In this document: piece after piece, positions 8,865 to 17,783 of the stretch
Layout of the letters: each line of letters opens with the position of its first letter
Position numbering within the stretch: the stretch's first letter is position 1
Assembly (NCBI GenBank): GCA_947466965.1
Contig: CANIFU010000028.1
Span: 1 to 32,304, forward strand
From: Bacteroidota bacterium
GTDB taxonomy: Bacteria; Bacteroidota; Bacteroidia; 2-12-FULL-35-15
Reading direction: 5' to 3'
DNA: 32,304 nt
Made by a program: the position numbers and the translations under genes
The notes under the pieces: model-generated
Told to the model about the DNA's origin: nothing
The model's database searches: none
Seen by the model: the letters and a program-made list of their open reading frames with translations, nothing else

Positions 8865-8885
8865 ATAACTAAATGCGTTATTACT

Positions 8886-9920
8886 TTATAAAAATCTAAC
8901 ACTGGTTGTTTTCGATAATTTATTTTTGAAAATGCCTTTATACTGTAAGAATATCTCAAATCCGCCAACTGTTTTTGTTGCCTCAATTAATTTTGATGCA
9001 TTGATATCGTATGCTGCACCGAAAGAAAATTCTTTGTAATCGTATCGAAAAGTAACATATACAGCATCTCTAAAGCGATAAAATACTCCAATATAAAAAG
9101 CTTTATCTGTTTGATTATCCGTATAACGGGATGCCTCTTCCAATACATACTTCACATTTAATCCGCCATTCAATAATAAAGATGTACCCTGTTGGTATGC
9201 AATTAAACTAGGTAATAATGTTGTGTTGCTAGTCTCACTTAATTTATAAGCAAAATTCCATTGTACACCAAATTTAGGAATCAATCTTTCTGGTCCTCCA
9301 ATAATACTTACAAGTGGTGCCGTAAAATGATGGAACGAAAAACCCAAAGCACTTCTGAATAAATGATTTGTTCTGAAATTCCAAACGATACCTGTTGACA
9401 TATCTAGATAGGCTACTCCTCCTCCACCTTCTGCTGTTCCATAAGCGGGGTTATAACTTCCAGCATTAGGGTCATATTGACTATCCCATTTCACTCCGCC
9501 CAATGCAACAGATTTTATATTATATCCAATGGTGTATCCAAGAGTAATGTTATGTTTCTGACGCCCTCCAATAAATTTAGTATATGACACCAAAGCATTG
9601 TAGGATTGTATTTTTAAATTAACAGGACCGGCATTATCATTTGTAATATTAATTCCTGCAGCAAAAAAATCATCACTCAACATTCTTTTTTTGAAGATAG
9701 GACCATCTGCAGCTATGTTAAATGTTTTATAAGGGTTGGTTACTGTAAACCATTGCATTCTATAAAGTGAATACACTCGAATATCTGAGTTGATCGCTCC
9801 GGTATTACCAGGATTCGCATTTAAGGGAGCAGCATAAAACTGCGAGAAATGCAGATCCTGTGCGATTCCTGAAAAACAAAATGTAAATATAAATGCTATT
9901 ATCAGAGTAGTTTTTTTCAT
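8886..9920 (-). CDS. PorP/SprF family T9SS outer-membrane protein
   Basis: The 344-residue protein has a signal peptide (residues 1-20, ending GIAQ) and the family's opening signature QDLHFSQFYAAPLNANPGNTG, followed by alternating beta-rich segments that fit an outer-membrane barrel. PorP and SprF proteins work with T9SS; SprF is needed for secretion and attachment of the type B CTD adhesin SprB, and PorP forms the complex with PorE, PorK and PorN in P. gingivalis. The gene follows the type B CTD protein by 51 bases on the same strand, so it is probably the dedicated partner of that cargo. Which role (PorP-like motor complex, or SprF-like cargo factor) cannot be told from sequence alone, but the cargo pairing favours SprF. 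Confidence 0.9.
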   Translation of the reverse strand: MKKTTLIIAFIFTFCFSGIAQDLHFSQFYAAPLNANPGNTGAINSDIRVYSLYRMQWFTVTNPYKTFNIAADGPIFKKRMLSDDFFAAGINITNDNAGPVNLKIQSYNALVSYTKFIGGRQKHNITLGYTIGYNIKSVALGGVKWDSQYDPNAGSYNPAYGTAEGGGGVAYLDMSTGIVWNFRTNHLFRSALGFSFHHFTAPLVSIIGGPERLIPKFGVQWNFAYKLSETSNTTLLPSLIAYQQGTSLLLNGGLNVKYVLEEASRYTDNQTDKAFYIGVFYRFRDAVYVTFRYDYKEFSFGAAYDINASKLIEATKTVGGFEIFLQYKGIFKNKLSKTTSVRFL

Positions 9921-9971
9921 TTGTATTAAGTTTAATTCTTTAAAGAAAAATATTTTTTAATAGGTTTGTTC

Positions 9972-12839
9972 TTATCGTGCAAGCATAATACTTCCGTTTT
10001 CTTTAGCTGTATCACCATTACAGAAAGTAACTTCCAGTGTGTATACAAATACATTATCATTCATCCTGAATCCGAATAATTTTCCATCCCAAGCCGTTTC
10101 CAAATCTGAAGTTTCAAAAACTTTTTCGCCAATTCTATCAAATATTCTTAAATTAATATAATCTATTCCGCGACCATGTACTTGAATCACATCATTTATT
10201 CCATCTCCGTTTGGAGAAAAACCGGTAGGCATATAATATGAGTAAATATTTTGTACTATTACCGTAACTGTATCCGAATCGGTACATCCGTCAGGACTGG
10301 TGTACGTTACATAGTAATCAGTTGTAACTGAAGGAGAAACTGTCGTCTGAGCTCCGGAAGAATTTCCTCCTGGCCCCCAGACGTATGAACCATCTGCTGG
10401 ACTTGCAAACAAAGTTGTTTCTTCGCAAGCATTAATCAGCAAATTACCACTTATAGTAACAGGTATTGGAGCACCTACAGTAATATATGCTACTTGTGTA
10501 AGTGTATCAGAACCATCGCCATTTGCAGCAATTAAGGTAACATTATAAGTTCCATCAACAGAATAACAAATACTGGTTGGATTCTGCGAAGAAGATGTTG
10601 CAGGTGTTGCTCCAGGGAATGACCAAGACCAAGAAGTTGGAGTATTCGTACTTAAATCTGTAAAATTAACACAAGCGGGTGTAGTACAGAAGATTGTTTG
10701 ATTAGCAGAAAAATTCGCCACTGGAGGAGTGCAGGTGTTTACTGCAATCGCAACACTATTTGAAGTTGCAGGCGAACCTGTTGCACAAGGTGAAGATGAA
10801 GTCATTATGACTGTTACAACATCACCATTAGATAAAGTAGTTGAAGTAAATGAAGGTGAATTTGTCCCGGCATTTACTCCATTCACTTGCCATTGATACG
10901 CTGGTGTGCCACCATTGTTAGGTGTTGCAGTAAATGATACAGGATCTCCTACACATATTGAAGTTGCTGTACTAACAATTGTTACCGATACAGTAACACT
11001 TGTATTCACAATCATTGAAATTGTATTTGACGTTGCAGGGGAACCAGTAGCACAACTTAAAGAGGAGGACATGATAACTGACACAACATCACCATTGGAA
11101 AGTGTGTTGGTAGCAAACGTTGAAGCTGTTGCACCCGCCTCATTCGTTCCATTTATTTGCCATTGAAAGGTTGGTGTTGTACCGCCATTCGTTGGGGTTG
11201 CTGTGAATGTTGCAAGATCACCTAAACAAATTGTTGCTCCCGGACTTACTGCAATATTTACTGATGCAGGAACAGTAGCAGAAATAATAATTGTAATCGC
11301 ATTGGATGATGCAGGAGAACCGGTGACACAACTTAAACTAGAAGTCATTATTACTGTTACTTGATCACCATCAAGCAAACTTGAAGAAGAGAATGTTGAA
11401 GATGTTGCTCCACCAATATCTAGTCCGTTCACTTGCCATTGATAGGTTGGAGCTGCTCCTCCATTAGAAGGAGCAGCGGTAAACGTAACAGCATCACCAG
11501 CGCAAATTGTTGAAGCTGTTGATGTAATAGCTACAGAAGCAGTAACCGAAGAAGACACTATCATTGTAATTGTATCTGAGCTTACTGTTATTGGTGTTGC
11601 ACAAGAAGCATTGGAAGTCATAGTAACATTTACAATATCTCCATTACTTAAAGAAGTTGTTGAAAAAATTGATGAAGTAGCACCTCCAACATTTAATCCA
11701 TTAATCTGCCATTGGTAAGTTGGAGTTGTTCCACCATTAGTTGGGGTAGCAGCAAAAGTAACAACATCGCCTGCACAAATTGGTCCGGACGGAAGCGCAT
11801 TAATAGAAACGGATGGAACTGTTACAGCATTTATTATTATATCCACACCGTTATCCGTTCCAATAACTGCAGGAGTTGAACTGATTACTCTGATTCTAAA
11901 GGCTGTTCCTGATACAGTAGAACAAGGAATAGTGCAAGCAATAGTTCCAGTATTCGCAACGCTTACAAGTGTTCCAATTGTTGTGGGTGCTGCAAAACTA
12001 CCAAGGGCATCAGATAATTGAGCTGTATATGTATTTCCTGCAGTAAATGTTCCTGTACTTGTAAACGGAAGATTTACAATGCTGCAAGCACAAAGTGGAC
12101 TACTGGAAATAGAACCAGTAGTAATTGTATTTGAAGAGGAAACGGTTGATAAGGTAATATCATCAACAGCGAATGAAGGATCTGTGCCAATTCCATCATC
12201 ATTGTTCACCCAACTGAAAGCTATTTTTACAAGTGGATTATTATCAGCAGAAACGGGTAAAGCCAATGTCCTCGAAGCCCATAAACCTTGTCCACCGCAA
12301 CCCGTAAACGTCTTAGGCATATTATCTAACATTGCCCAAACAGCACCATCAAAATAATAAAAACTTGCATCGTCAAAAGTGGTTTCACCACCTTCTATAT
12401 AATTAAAATTAACAGTGATGGTTGATTTCCCTGTGCAATTAATTGTTGGCGATTCTGACCTTCTATTGGTCTCTGGACAAAATAAAATTCCGCATAAACC
12501 ACCTGCATCATAAGCCGCACCAGCTGTTGGAAAAAAAACACTCGTTATATGTAACGTATTGTTTCCATTTAATGCCACTCCACAACTTGTTGGAGCACCT
12601 AAATTTGGAGTAATTCCTCCTCCTTCGTTATCTGAAACTTTAAAAAAATTAGGATCAATACCTTCTGCTCCGGTGGAAACATTAAATGTCCAACCAGTCC
12701 CAGCGCTTGTCCAAGTTTCTGTCCAAAACACCTGAGCACTTACCTTAATAGAAAAAAGCAATAAAATAAGTGCAACCATTGCTACTGATTTTAACACTTG
12801 ACTTTTCATAGAAAGTCTGCAAAAAGTATAATCTTTCAT
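9972..12839 (-). CDS. Secreted multidomain adhesin-like protein with Ig-like repeats, PKD domain and T9SS type B C-terminal domain
   Basis: A T9SS cargo of 955 residues. The N-terminus offers two starts, ATG 12839 and ATG 12809; the second leads directly into a standard signal peptide, but the first is kept because a promoter fits upstream. A cysteine-containing beta domain (about 36-230) resembles a MAM/jelly-roll fold, with a statement-like segment IDPNFFKVSDNEGGG. Four tandem ~91-residue Ig-like repeats span 344-706, a PKD-like domain 707-789 (SWSWSFPG, GTYNVTL), and a further beta domain 790-864. The gliding-motility-associated C-terminal domain is at 865-955: PTGFSPNGDGINDV, IFDRIGEKVF, AWDGK and a final IMLAR. 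This domain is the secretion signal for T9SS, and the PorP/SprF gene follows at once. It is likely a surface adhesin. No enzymatic motif is seen. Confidence 0.85.
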   Translation of the reverse strand: MKDYTFCRLSMKSQVLKSVAMVALILLLFSIKVSAQVFWTETWTSAGTGWTFNVSTGAEGIDPNFFKVSDNEGGGITPNLGAPTSCGVALNGNNTLHITSVFFPTAGAAYDAGGLCGILFCPETNRRSESPTINCTGKSTITVNFNYIEGGETTFDDASFYYFDGAVWAMLDNMPKTFTGCGGQGLWASRTLALPVSADNNPLVKIAFSWVNNDDGIGTDPSFAVDDITLSTVSSSNTITTGSISSSPLCACSIVNLPFTSTGTFTAGNTYTAQLSDALGSFAAPTTIGTLVSVANTGTIACTIPCSTVSGTAFRIRVISSTPAVIGTDNGVDIIINAVTVPSVSINALPSGPICAGDVVTFAATPTNGGTTPTYQWQINGLNVGGATSSIFSTTSLSNGDIVNVTMTSNASCATPITVSSDTITMIVSSSVTASVAITSTASTICAGDAVTFTAAPSNGGAAPTYQWQVNGLDIGGATSSTFSSSSLLDGDQVTVIMTSSLSCVTGSPASSNAITIIISATVPASVNIAVSPGATICLGDLATFTATPTNGGTTPTFQWQINGTNEAGATASTFATNTLSNGDVVSVIMSSSLSCATGSPATSNTISMIVNTSVTVSVTIVSTATSICVGDPVSFTATPNNGGTPAYQWQVNGVNAGTNSPSFTSTTLSNGDVVTVIMTSSSPCATGSPATSNSVAIAVNTCTPPVANFSANQTIFCTTPACVNFTDLSTNTPTSWSWSFPGATPATSSSQNPTSICYSVDGTYNVTLIAANGDGSDTLTQVAYITVGAPIPVTISGNLLINACEETTLFASPADGSYVWGPGGNSSGAQTTVSPSVTTDYYVTYTSPDGCTDSDTVTVIVQNIYSYYMPTGFSPNGDGINDVIQVHGRGIDYINLRIFDRIGEKVFETSDLETAWDGKLFGFRMNDNVFVYTLEVTFCNGDTAKENGSIMLAR
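10722..11810 (-). repeat. Four tandem ~91-codon Ig-like repeats in the adhesin-like gene
   Basis: Repeats at residues 344-435, 436-526, 527-618 and 619-706 share the pattern IC-x-GD, TFTA-P-NGG, Y/FQWQ-NG, LSNGD-V-V-MTS and SCATG-P-x-SN. Each keeps one Cys in ICxGD and one in the SC segment, so a disulfide per repeat is plausible. Divergence between copies is moderate, so they are older duplications, and length variation between strains is expected. Confidence 0.85.
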
Positions 12840-12883
12840 AGTTAATATTATTGTGATTGAGTAGTCTTGTAATGATTTTAATA

Positions 12884-12914
12884 CAAAGATTATAAATAAT
12901 TTAATGGCTGCAAA
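12884..12914 (-). promoter_or_regulatory. Promoter candidate for the adhesin-like gene and its PorP partner
   Basis: On the minus strand TTTG (12914-12911) is followed after 19 bases by AATCTTTG (12891-12884). This is the -33/-7 layout of Bacteroidota promoters, with one mismatch at the first base of TAnnTTTG. The leader to the ATG at 12839 would be roughly 35-45 bases. Confidence 0.45.
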
Positions 12915-12963
12915 TTCCTTTAAGAAATGTAAAGAAAATTAAATTAAATTAAACAAAAAAATA

Positions 12964-13662
12964 TTAATCTGAAGTTAATAAGGTAAGATCAGAAATTAAT
13001 TTCAAAACAAATTCCAATTGTTGCTCGCGTGTTAGTTCAGAATTATCAAGAACAATAGCATCAGCGGCTTGTGTAAGAGGATTTTCTTTGCGGTTGGTAT
13101 CTTCGTGATCACGATAAATCAGATTTGCTTTTATATCACTAAATGCAATGAATTGCCCTTTCGACGATAATTCATCAAATCTACGTTGTGTTCGGATATC
13201 GCTATCTGCTGTCATAAATAGCTTTAGCTCGGCCTGGGGAAATACATTCGTTCCAATATCTCTTCCATCCATTACGATGCCTTTGTTTTTTCCGAGTTCA
13301 CGCTGTATCGCGATCATTTTAACTCGAACATCATGTATCGCACTAACCTTACTAACATTTTCAGAAACGACCATCTGACGAATCTCCTTTTCTACATTTT
13401 CTCCATTTAAAATTGTTTCAGAAGACTTGGATGTTGGATTGAAATGAAAAGAAAGTAAAATTTCATCTAATAATTTTACAATATCATTTTCTTGAAAACT
13501 ATGATCTTTGATTACTCCTTTTCTAATTGCAAACAGTGTAACACAGCGGTACATGGCACCAGAATCAACATATGCATAACCTAATTTTGAAGCCAAGGCT
13601 TTTGCCAACGTGCTTTTTCCACATGAAGAATATCCGTCAATGGCGATAGTAATTTTGGTCAT
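12964..13662 (-). CDS. cmk: Cytidylate kinase
   Basis: The 232-residue protein transfers phosphate from ATP to CMP and dCMP. The P-loop GYSSCGKS is at residues 10-17, the substrate loop YVDSGAMYR follows at 31-39, and GRDIGTNVFP lies at 133-142. The segment RRFDELSSKG and the RDHEDTNRKENPL region complete the family's lid and Arg motifs. Length is normal. It lies 52 bases after porQ on the same strand, and lon is just upstream of porQ. I believe this porQ-cmk order recurs in Bacteroidota, but that is from memory. Nothing odd in the sequence. Confidence 0.96.
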   Translation of the reverse strand: MTKITIAIDGYSSCGKSTLAKALASKLGYAYVDSGAMYRCVTLFAIRKGVIKDHSFQENDIVKLLDEILLSFHFNPTSKSSETILNGENVEKEIRQMVVSENVSKVSAIHDVRVKMIAIQRELGKNKGIVMDGRDIGTNVFPQAELKLFMTADSDIRTQRRFDELSSKGQFIAFSDIKANLIYRDHEDTNRKENPLTQAADAIVLDNSELTREQQLEFVLKLISDLTLLTSD

Positions 13663-13714
13663 AAAGCGATGATTTCTTTAGGACAATATTACTCATTTTT
13701 TTGTTCAATAAAAA

Positions 13715-14794
13715 TTATTGAGTCGCAGTAGATTTAAACTTTTTTCCGTAAAAGCTATTTAAGTCGCAGCTGATTGAGAAATTATTAGATGGTCCGGCAA
13801 GATGGTATACTGCTCTTCCATAACTGAAATGAAATTTATAAATTCGGAAGCCAAAGCCAAAAGAGAAGCCTGCCATACCTTTTTTCTCAGGAATCTTTAA
13901 TTCTTCTCTTCGTTGATAGTTGTAACCTAAACGCAAAAATAAATTCTTTGTAATGATAAATTCGCCTCCTAAAACAATATGAAGCATGAATTTATCGGCC
14001 AAAATCTTTGTTTTATTCTGTTTAATGGGTTCGCCAGTCAATGGATCTTCAGTAAGCGGAGGATTTGCTGGATCAACATATGTTAGGTCCCATTGCTCTA
14101 AATTTTCGTATATAATTGAAAATCGGAATGGAACATGCTTCGGCTTTTTGGAGATCCCGATTTGTACTTCGAATGGTAATTTTTCTCTATTACCTACCAC
14201 ATATGGCTTCCATTGACGGCCCATATTTTTAATCACAACAGCCGCAGCAAAACCGTTCGAAGGACGAACATACGTTGCCGCAATATCAAGCGCAGAGCCC
14301 CAAGAAGTAAAAGACTCCAACTGTGAGTAAATCGTTTTTAATGTTGCACCTATTGTTAAATTTGTATCGATGATGGAACGTGCATACGCCAGATTAAAAC
14401 TCATTTCACTTGCACCGAAAGTTCCATCGGTATTTCCGATATCGTCGGCACGAATGAACTTTCCATAATCCAAATAATGAATACCTGCACTAAAATTACC
14501 AATCTTATCAAAATGTTTTGCGAAGGCCACATAGCCATAATTGATGTCCGCAAAATAATTAATATAGCTCAACGCGATATTATTGTTCATAGAATCTGAA
14601 AGCAAAGAAGGGTTAATCAGAGATACATTAAGGTCATTATCCTTAACAGAAATAAGATTTCCACCCAAAGCAGAAACTCTGGCGGAGATTGGTAAATTCA
14701 GAAACTCATAGGTATTGTTTCCACCCACCTGAGCTAAAGCCGAAGCAGAGAAAATGATAGATACTAAAAGATAGCGTAATTTTCTGATGTTCAT
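13715..14794 (-). CDS. porQ: Type IX secretion protein PorQ
   Basis: The start at 14794 gives MNIRKLRYLL, a signal peptide ending SALAQVGG, and 359 residues. The frame stays open to 14869, but the promoter box at 14800-14807 and the signal peptide argue against that. The protein opens with GNNTYEFLNLPISARVSALGG, followed by NPSLLSDSMNNNI and YFADINYGYV, which match the PorQ family well. The rest is alternating strands of an outer-membrane barrel ending with Phe-Ser-Tyr-rich strands. PorQ sits in the T9SS attachment complex (with PorU, PorV and PorZ) that cleaves the CTD of type A cargo and attaches it to lipopolysaccharide. No other member of that complex is in the window. It is probably co-transcribed with cmk. 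Confidence 0.93.
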   Translation of the reverse strand: MNIRKLRYLLVSIIFSASALAQVGGNNTYEFLNLPISARVSALGGNLISVKDNDLNVSLINPSLLSDSMNNNIALSYINYFADINYGYVAFAKHFDKIGNFSAGIHYLDYGKFIRADDIGNTDGTFGASEMSFNLAYARSIIDTNLTIGATLKTIYSQLESFTSWGSALDIAATYVRPSNGFAAAVVIKNMGRQWKPYVVGNREKLPFEVQIGISKKPKHVPFRFSIIYENLEQWDLTYVDPANPPLTEDPLTGEPIKQNKTKILADKFMLHIVLGGEFIITKNLFLRLGYNYQRREELKIPEKKGMAGFSFGFGFRIYKFHFSYGRAVYHLAGPSNNFSISCDLNSFYGKKFKSTATQ

Positions 14795-14799
14795 CAACA

Positions 14800-14807
14800 C
14801 AAATATA
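14800..14807 (-). promoter_or_regulatory. -7 promoter box five bases before porQ
   Basis: TATATTTG on the minus strand matches TAnnTTTG exactly and is followed by TGTTG and the ATG at 14794. It fits a transcript beginning at, or within a few bases of, the porQ start codon, and supports this start over the frame opening at 14869. Confidence 0.5.
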
Positions 14808-14870
14808 AATAAAATTATCCGGGTTATAAACGAGAATACGAGGGTTTTATTGTTCTTTTTAAAAATCAAT

Positions 14871-14920
14871 AAAAAAAGAAGTATAAAACATCGACGATGA
14901 CGCTTTTTACTTCTTTTTTT
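14871..14920. terminator. Hairpin terminator between lon and porQ
   Basis: Left arm AAAAAAAGAAGTA (14871-14883) pairs perfectly with TACTTCTTTTTTT (14908-14920). Inside, AAAACATCG and CGATG plus TTTT add further pairing with a small bulge. The structure starts about 20 bases past the lon stop codon, ends in T tracts on both strands, and separates the lon and porQ transcripts. Confidence 0.7.
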
Positions 14921-14939
14921 CTTTTAAAACTTGAGTGCA

Positions 14940-17420
14940 TTACTTTTTTTTCGCCTCAACTTCCAATGTCAGATCGATCGGAGATGCTACTTTTTCTTTC
15001 AATAATGCCAACTTTACTACATCGATCATTGCTTCCACATAATGAAATTTCAGGTCCTTGATATAATCTTTTTTTATGTCTTCAATATCCTTTTTATTAT
15101 CGATACTCATAATAATCTCTTTAATACCTGCACGTTTGGCTGCTAATATTTTTTCTTTAATACCGCCAACAGCTAATACTCTTCCGCGTAAAGTAATTTC
15201 TCCGGTCATTGCTAATTTACTTCTCACTTTCCGTTGTGTAAATACGGAAGCAATGGCTGTTAACATGGTAATACCAGCACTGGGACCATCTTTTGGGGTT
15301 GCTCCTTCCGGAACATGAATGTGGATATTCCATTTATCAAACACTTCGGGTTTTAATCCCAAAATTGCACTGTGTGATTTCAAGTATTCAAGCGCAATAA
15401 TAGCTGACTCTTTCATTACTTCACCTAGATTTCCGGTGAGTGTTAACTTTCCTGTTCCTTTGGTGATGCTTGTTTCAATAAATAAAATATCTCCGCCAAC
15501 ACTTGTCCAGGCTAAACCGGTAACAACACCGGCCACATCATTTCCTTGGTAGCGGTCTTTTGCATGTGCCGGTCCCAGAATCTTCGTTAATTCCTTATCA
15601 GTAACATTCACACTGTATTTCTGTCCCATTGCAATGGATTTAGCCGCATTGCGCACCACTTTAGCAATCACTTTTTCCATTCCACGAACGCCACTTTCAC
15701 GTGTGTAATTTTCAATGATGTGCTCCACTACTTCCTTAGTCAGATGTAGTTGATCTTTTTTCAATCCTTGTTCGTCTAATTGTTTCGGAATCAAATGACG
15801 TTTAGCAATTTCCATTTTCTCTTCAATGGTATAACCGGTAATTTCAATAATTTCCATTCTATCGCGCAAAGCGGGTTGAATTGAGCTCAACGAATTTGCT
15901 GTAGCGATAAACATTACGTTTGAAAGATCATAATCCAATTCTACATAATTATCATAGAAAGAATTGTTTTGTTCAGGATCCAAAACTTCCAAAAGCGCAG
16001 AAGAAGGATCGCCATGAAAATCGTTTCCGACTTTATCTATTTCATCTAATATAAAAACAGGATTAGAGGAGCCTGCTTTTTTAATATTTTGCAATACTCT
16101 TCCGGGCATTGCGCCAATATATGTTTTGCGGTGACCACGTATTTCAGCTTCATCACGCAATCCACCTAAACTCATACGAATATATTTTCTACCAAGACTT
16201 TCGGCAATACTCTTCCCTAGTGATGTTTTACCAACTCCTGGAGGTCCGTATAAGCATAAGATTGGGGATTTCATATTTCCTTTTAATTTCAAAACAGCTA
16301 GATGTTCAAGAATGCGTTCTTTAACTTTTTCCATTCCAAAATGATCATTATTCAACACCTTTTCAGCACGTTTTAAGTCGAAATTATCTGTTGTGTTATC
16401 ATCCCAAGGAAGATCCAATAGTACTTCCAGGTAATTTGTCTGAATAGAATATTCAGCAGCATTGGGGTTCATACGTTCCAATTTACCAATTGCTTTTTCA
16501 AATGCCAAAGAAACTTCTTTACTCCACTTCTTTTTAGCAGCACGCAATTTCATTTCCTGAATATCCTGTGTAAAATTATTTTCACCCAATTCTTCTTGGA
16601 TGGTTTTCATCTGTTGATGTAAAAAATAATCGCGTTGTTGCTTATCAAGATCCACTTTTACTTTCGATTGAATTTGATTTTTTAATTCGAGCATCTGAAG
16701 TTCTTTGGTAAGGTTAGAGAGAACCATCGTTGCGCGTTCTTTTAAATCGATCACTTCCAGCATTTTTTGTTTTTCTTGCACAGGTGCATTCATGTTAGAA
16801 GAAATGAAGTTGATCAGAAAGGAAGGACTTTCAATATTTTTGAGAGCGAAGCCCGCTTCACTAGGAATGTGTGGACTGTGTTTCACAATTTGAAGTGCCA
16901 GATCTTTCAATGAAGAAACAAGCGCATCAAATTCTTTATCATCTTGTTTAGGACGCGTTTCTGCGAAAGCCGTTATTGCAGCCTTTAAATAAGGTTCTGT
17001 TTGTTTAATTTCTTTCAGCTCAAATCGTTTTTTTCCTTGAATGATAACCGTTGTATTACCATCTGGCATACGGAGCATTTTAATGATTTGAGCCACCGTA
17101 CCAATTGTATTCAGATCCTCCACATTGGGATCTTCTACCGAATCGTTTTTTTGAGCCACAACACCAATAATCTTATCTCCTTTATAGGCATCTTTGATCA
17201 GGTTAATCGACTTATCTCTGCCAACCGTTATTGGAATAACAACACCAGGAAATAAAACAGTATTACGGAGAGGCAAAATTGACAGCTCCTCTGGTACTTT
17301 TTCTGAATTCATCTGATCCTCATCTTCCGTTGAAAGAAGAGGTATAAACTCCGTATCTTCATCCATCAAATTATCGTGAAGCATTGGTACAAAGTCATTT
17401 AAGTCGAAATTATCTATCAT
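14940..17420 (-). CDS. lon: ATP-dependent protease Lon (endopeptidase La)
   Basis: The 826-residue cytoplasmic AAA+ serine protease degrades misfolded and regulatory proteins. An N-terminal substrate domain (about 45-250) is followed by a coiled-coil linker, then an AAA+ domain with Walker A GPPGVGKT (392-399) and Walker B FILDEID (456-462). The protease domain has catalytic Ser714 in KDGPSAG and Lys757 in GGIKEK, the expected Ser-Lys dyad with the usual 43-residue spacing. The first 40 residues are an acidic extension ([10 protein letters not shown] onward). A TATATTTA box (17448-17455) could be its promoter. It is separated from porQ by a strong hairpin. Length and all key residues are normal, so it should be active. 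Confidence 0.98.
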   Translation of the reverse strand: MIDNFDLNDFVPMLHDNLMDEDTEFIPLLSTEDEDQMNSEKVPEELSILPLRNTVLFPGVVIPITVGRDKSINLIKDAYKGDKIIGVVAQKNDSVEDPNVEDLNTIGTVAQIIKMLRMPDGNTTVIIQGKKRFELKEIKQTEPYLKAAITAFAETRPKQDDKEFDALVSSLKDLALQIVKHSPHIPSEAGFALKNIESPSFLINFISSNMNAPVQEKQKMLEVIDLKERATMVLSNLTKELQMLELKNQIQSKVKVDLDKQQRDYFLHQQMKTIQEELGENNFTQDIQEMKLRAAKKKWSKEVSLAFEKAIGKLERMNPNAAEYSIQTNYLEVLLDLPWDDNTTDNFDLKRAEKVLNNDHFGMEKVKERILEHLAVLKLKGNMKSPILCLYGPPGVGKTSLGKSIAESLGRKYIRMSLGGLRDEAEIRGHRKTYIGAMPGRVLQNIKKAGSSNPVFILDEIDKVGNDFHGDPSSALLEVLDPEQNNSFYDNYVELDYDLSNVMFIATANSLSSIQPALRDRMEIIEITGYTIEEKMEIAKRHLIPKQLDEQGLKKDQLHLTKEVVEHIIENYTRESGVRGMEKVIAKVVRNAAKSIAMGQKYSVNVTDKELTKILGPAHAKDRYQGNDVAGVVTGLAWTSVGGDILFIETSITKGTGKLTLTGNLGEVMKESAIIALEYLKSHSAILGLKPEVFDKWNIHIHVPEGATPKDGPSAGITMLTAIASVFTQRKVRSKLAMTGEITLRGRVLAVGGIKEKILAAKRAGIKEIIMSIDNKKDIEDIKKDYIKDLKFHYVEAMIDVVKLALLKEKVASPIDLTLEVEAKKK

Positions 17421-17447
17421 ATTTTGAGAACTATTTTATCTTTTTTA

Positions 17448-17455
17448 TAAATATA
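17448..17455 (-). promoter_or_regulatory. Possible lon -7 box
   Basis: TATATTTA on the minus strand differs from TAnnTTTG only in the last base. It lies 27 bases before the lon ATG. The rest of 17421-17549 shows no gene and no convincing hairpin after the small membrane protein gene. Confidence 0.25.
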
Positions 17456-17549
17456 CGATGTTTATTTTCAATTGCTATGCCATCCGGGGAAAAGGGACAA
17501 ATTGGCACTATTGAATAGGAAAGGAAAGCATTAAAAGAATAGAAAATTA

Positions 17550-17777
17550 TCAGACATTTTTTTTTGCACGAAGCAAAAAATAGGTGTTTATTCCTACAAT
17601 AGCGGTATTTGTAAAAATAATAGGGATGGAATTATTTAAAAGAATACCATAAATCACAAAGCACAAACAACCGATTGTATTTATTATTCGGAGCAGTTTG
17701 ATACGTTTCATTAAAAAAGAAAGCAGTACAACAAAAGATGCTATATAGCCAATTATTTCAGTTATTGAAAAGTCCAT
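17550..17777 (-). CDS. Small integral membrane protein (YgjV-like)
   Basis: The 75-residue protein has three hydrophobic segments: about 6-23, 28-47 and 50-69, with basic residues (MKRIKLLR) in the first loop and a basic tail (RAKKNV). The pattern resembles the first half of Imp-YgjV-type membrane proteins common in Bacteroidota, whose function is unknown. Related entries are sometimes mislabelled as uroporphyrinogen decarboxylase, but no such domain is present. It starts six bases after the GlmU-like gene stops, so they are likely co-transcribed. The family call is from the hydrophobic pattern and is uncertain. Confidence 0.65.
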   Translation of the reverse strand: MDFSITEIIGYIASFVVLLSFLMKRIKLLRIINTIGCLCFVIYGILLNNSIPIIFTNTAIVGINTYFLLRAKKNV

Positions 17778-17783
17778 AATGAT

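Noticed and set aside
12840-12963. RNA gene or riboswitch between the adhesin-like gene and cmk
   Set aside because: The region is explained by a promoter-like -33/-7 pair; no stable structure was seen.
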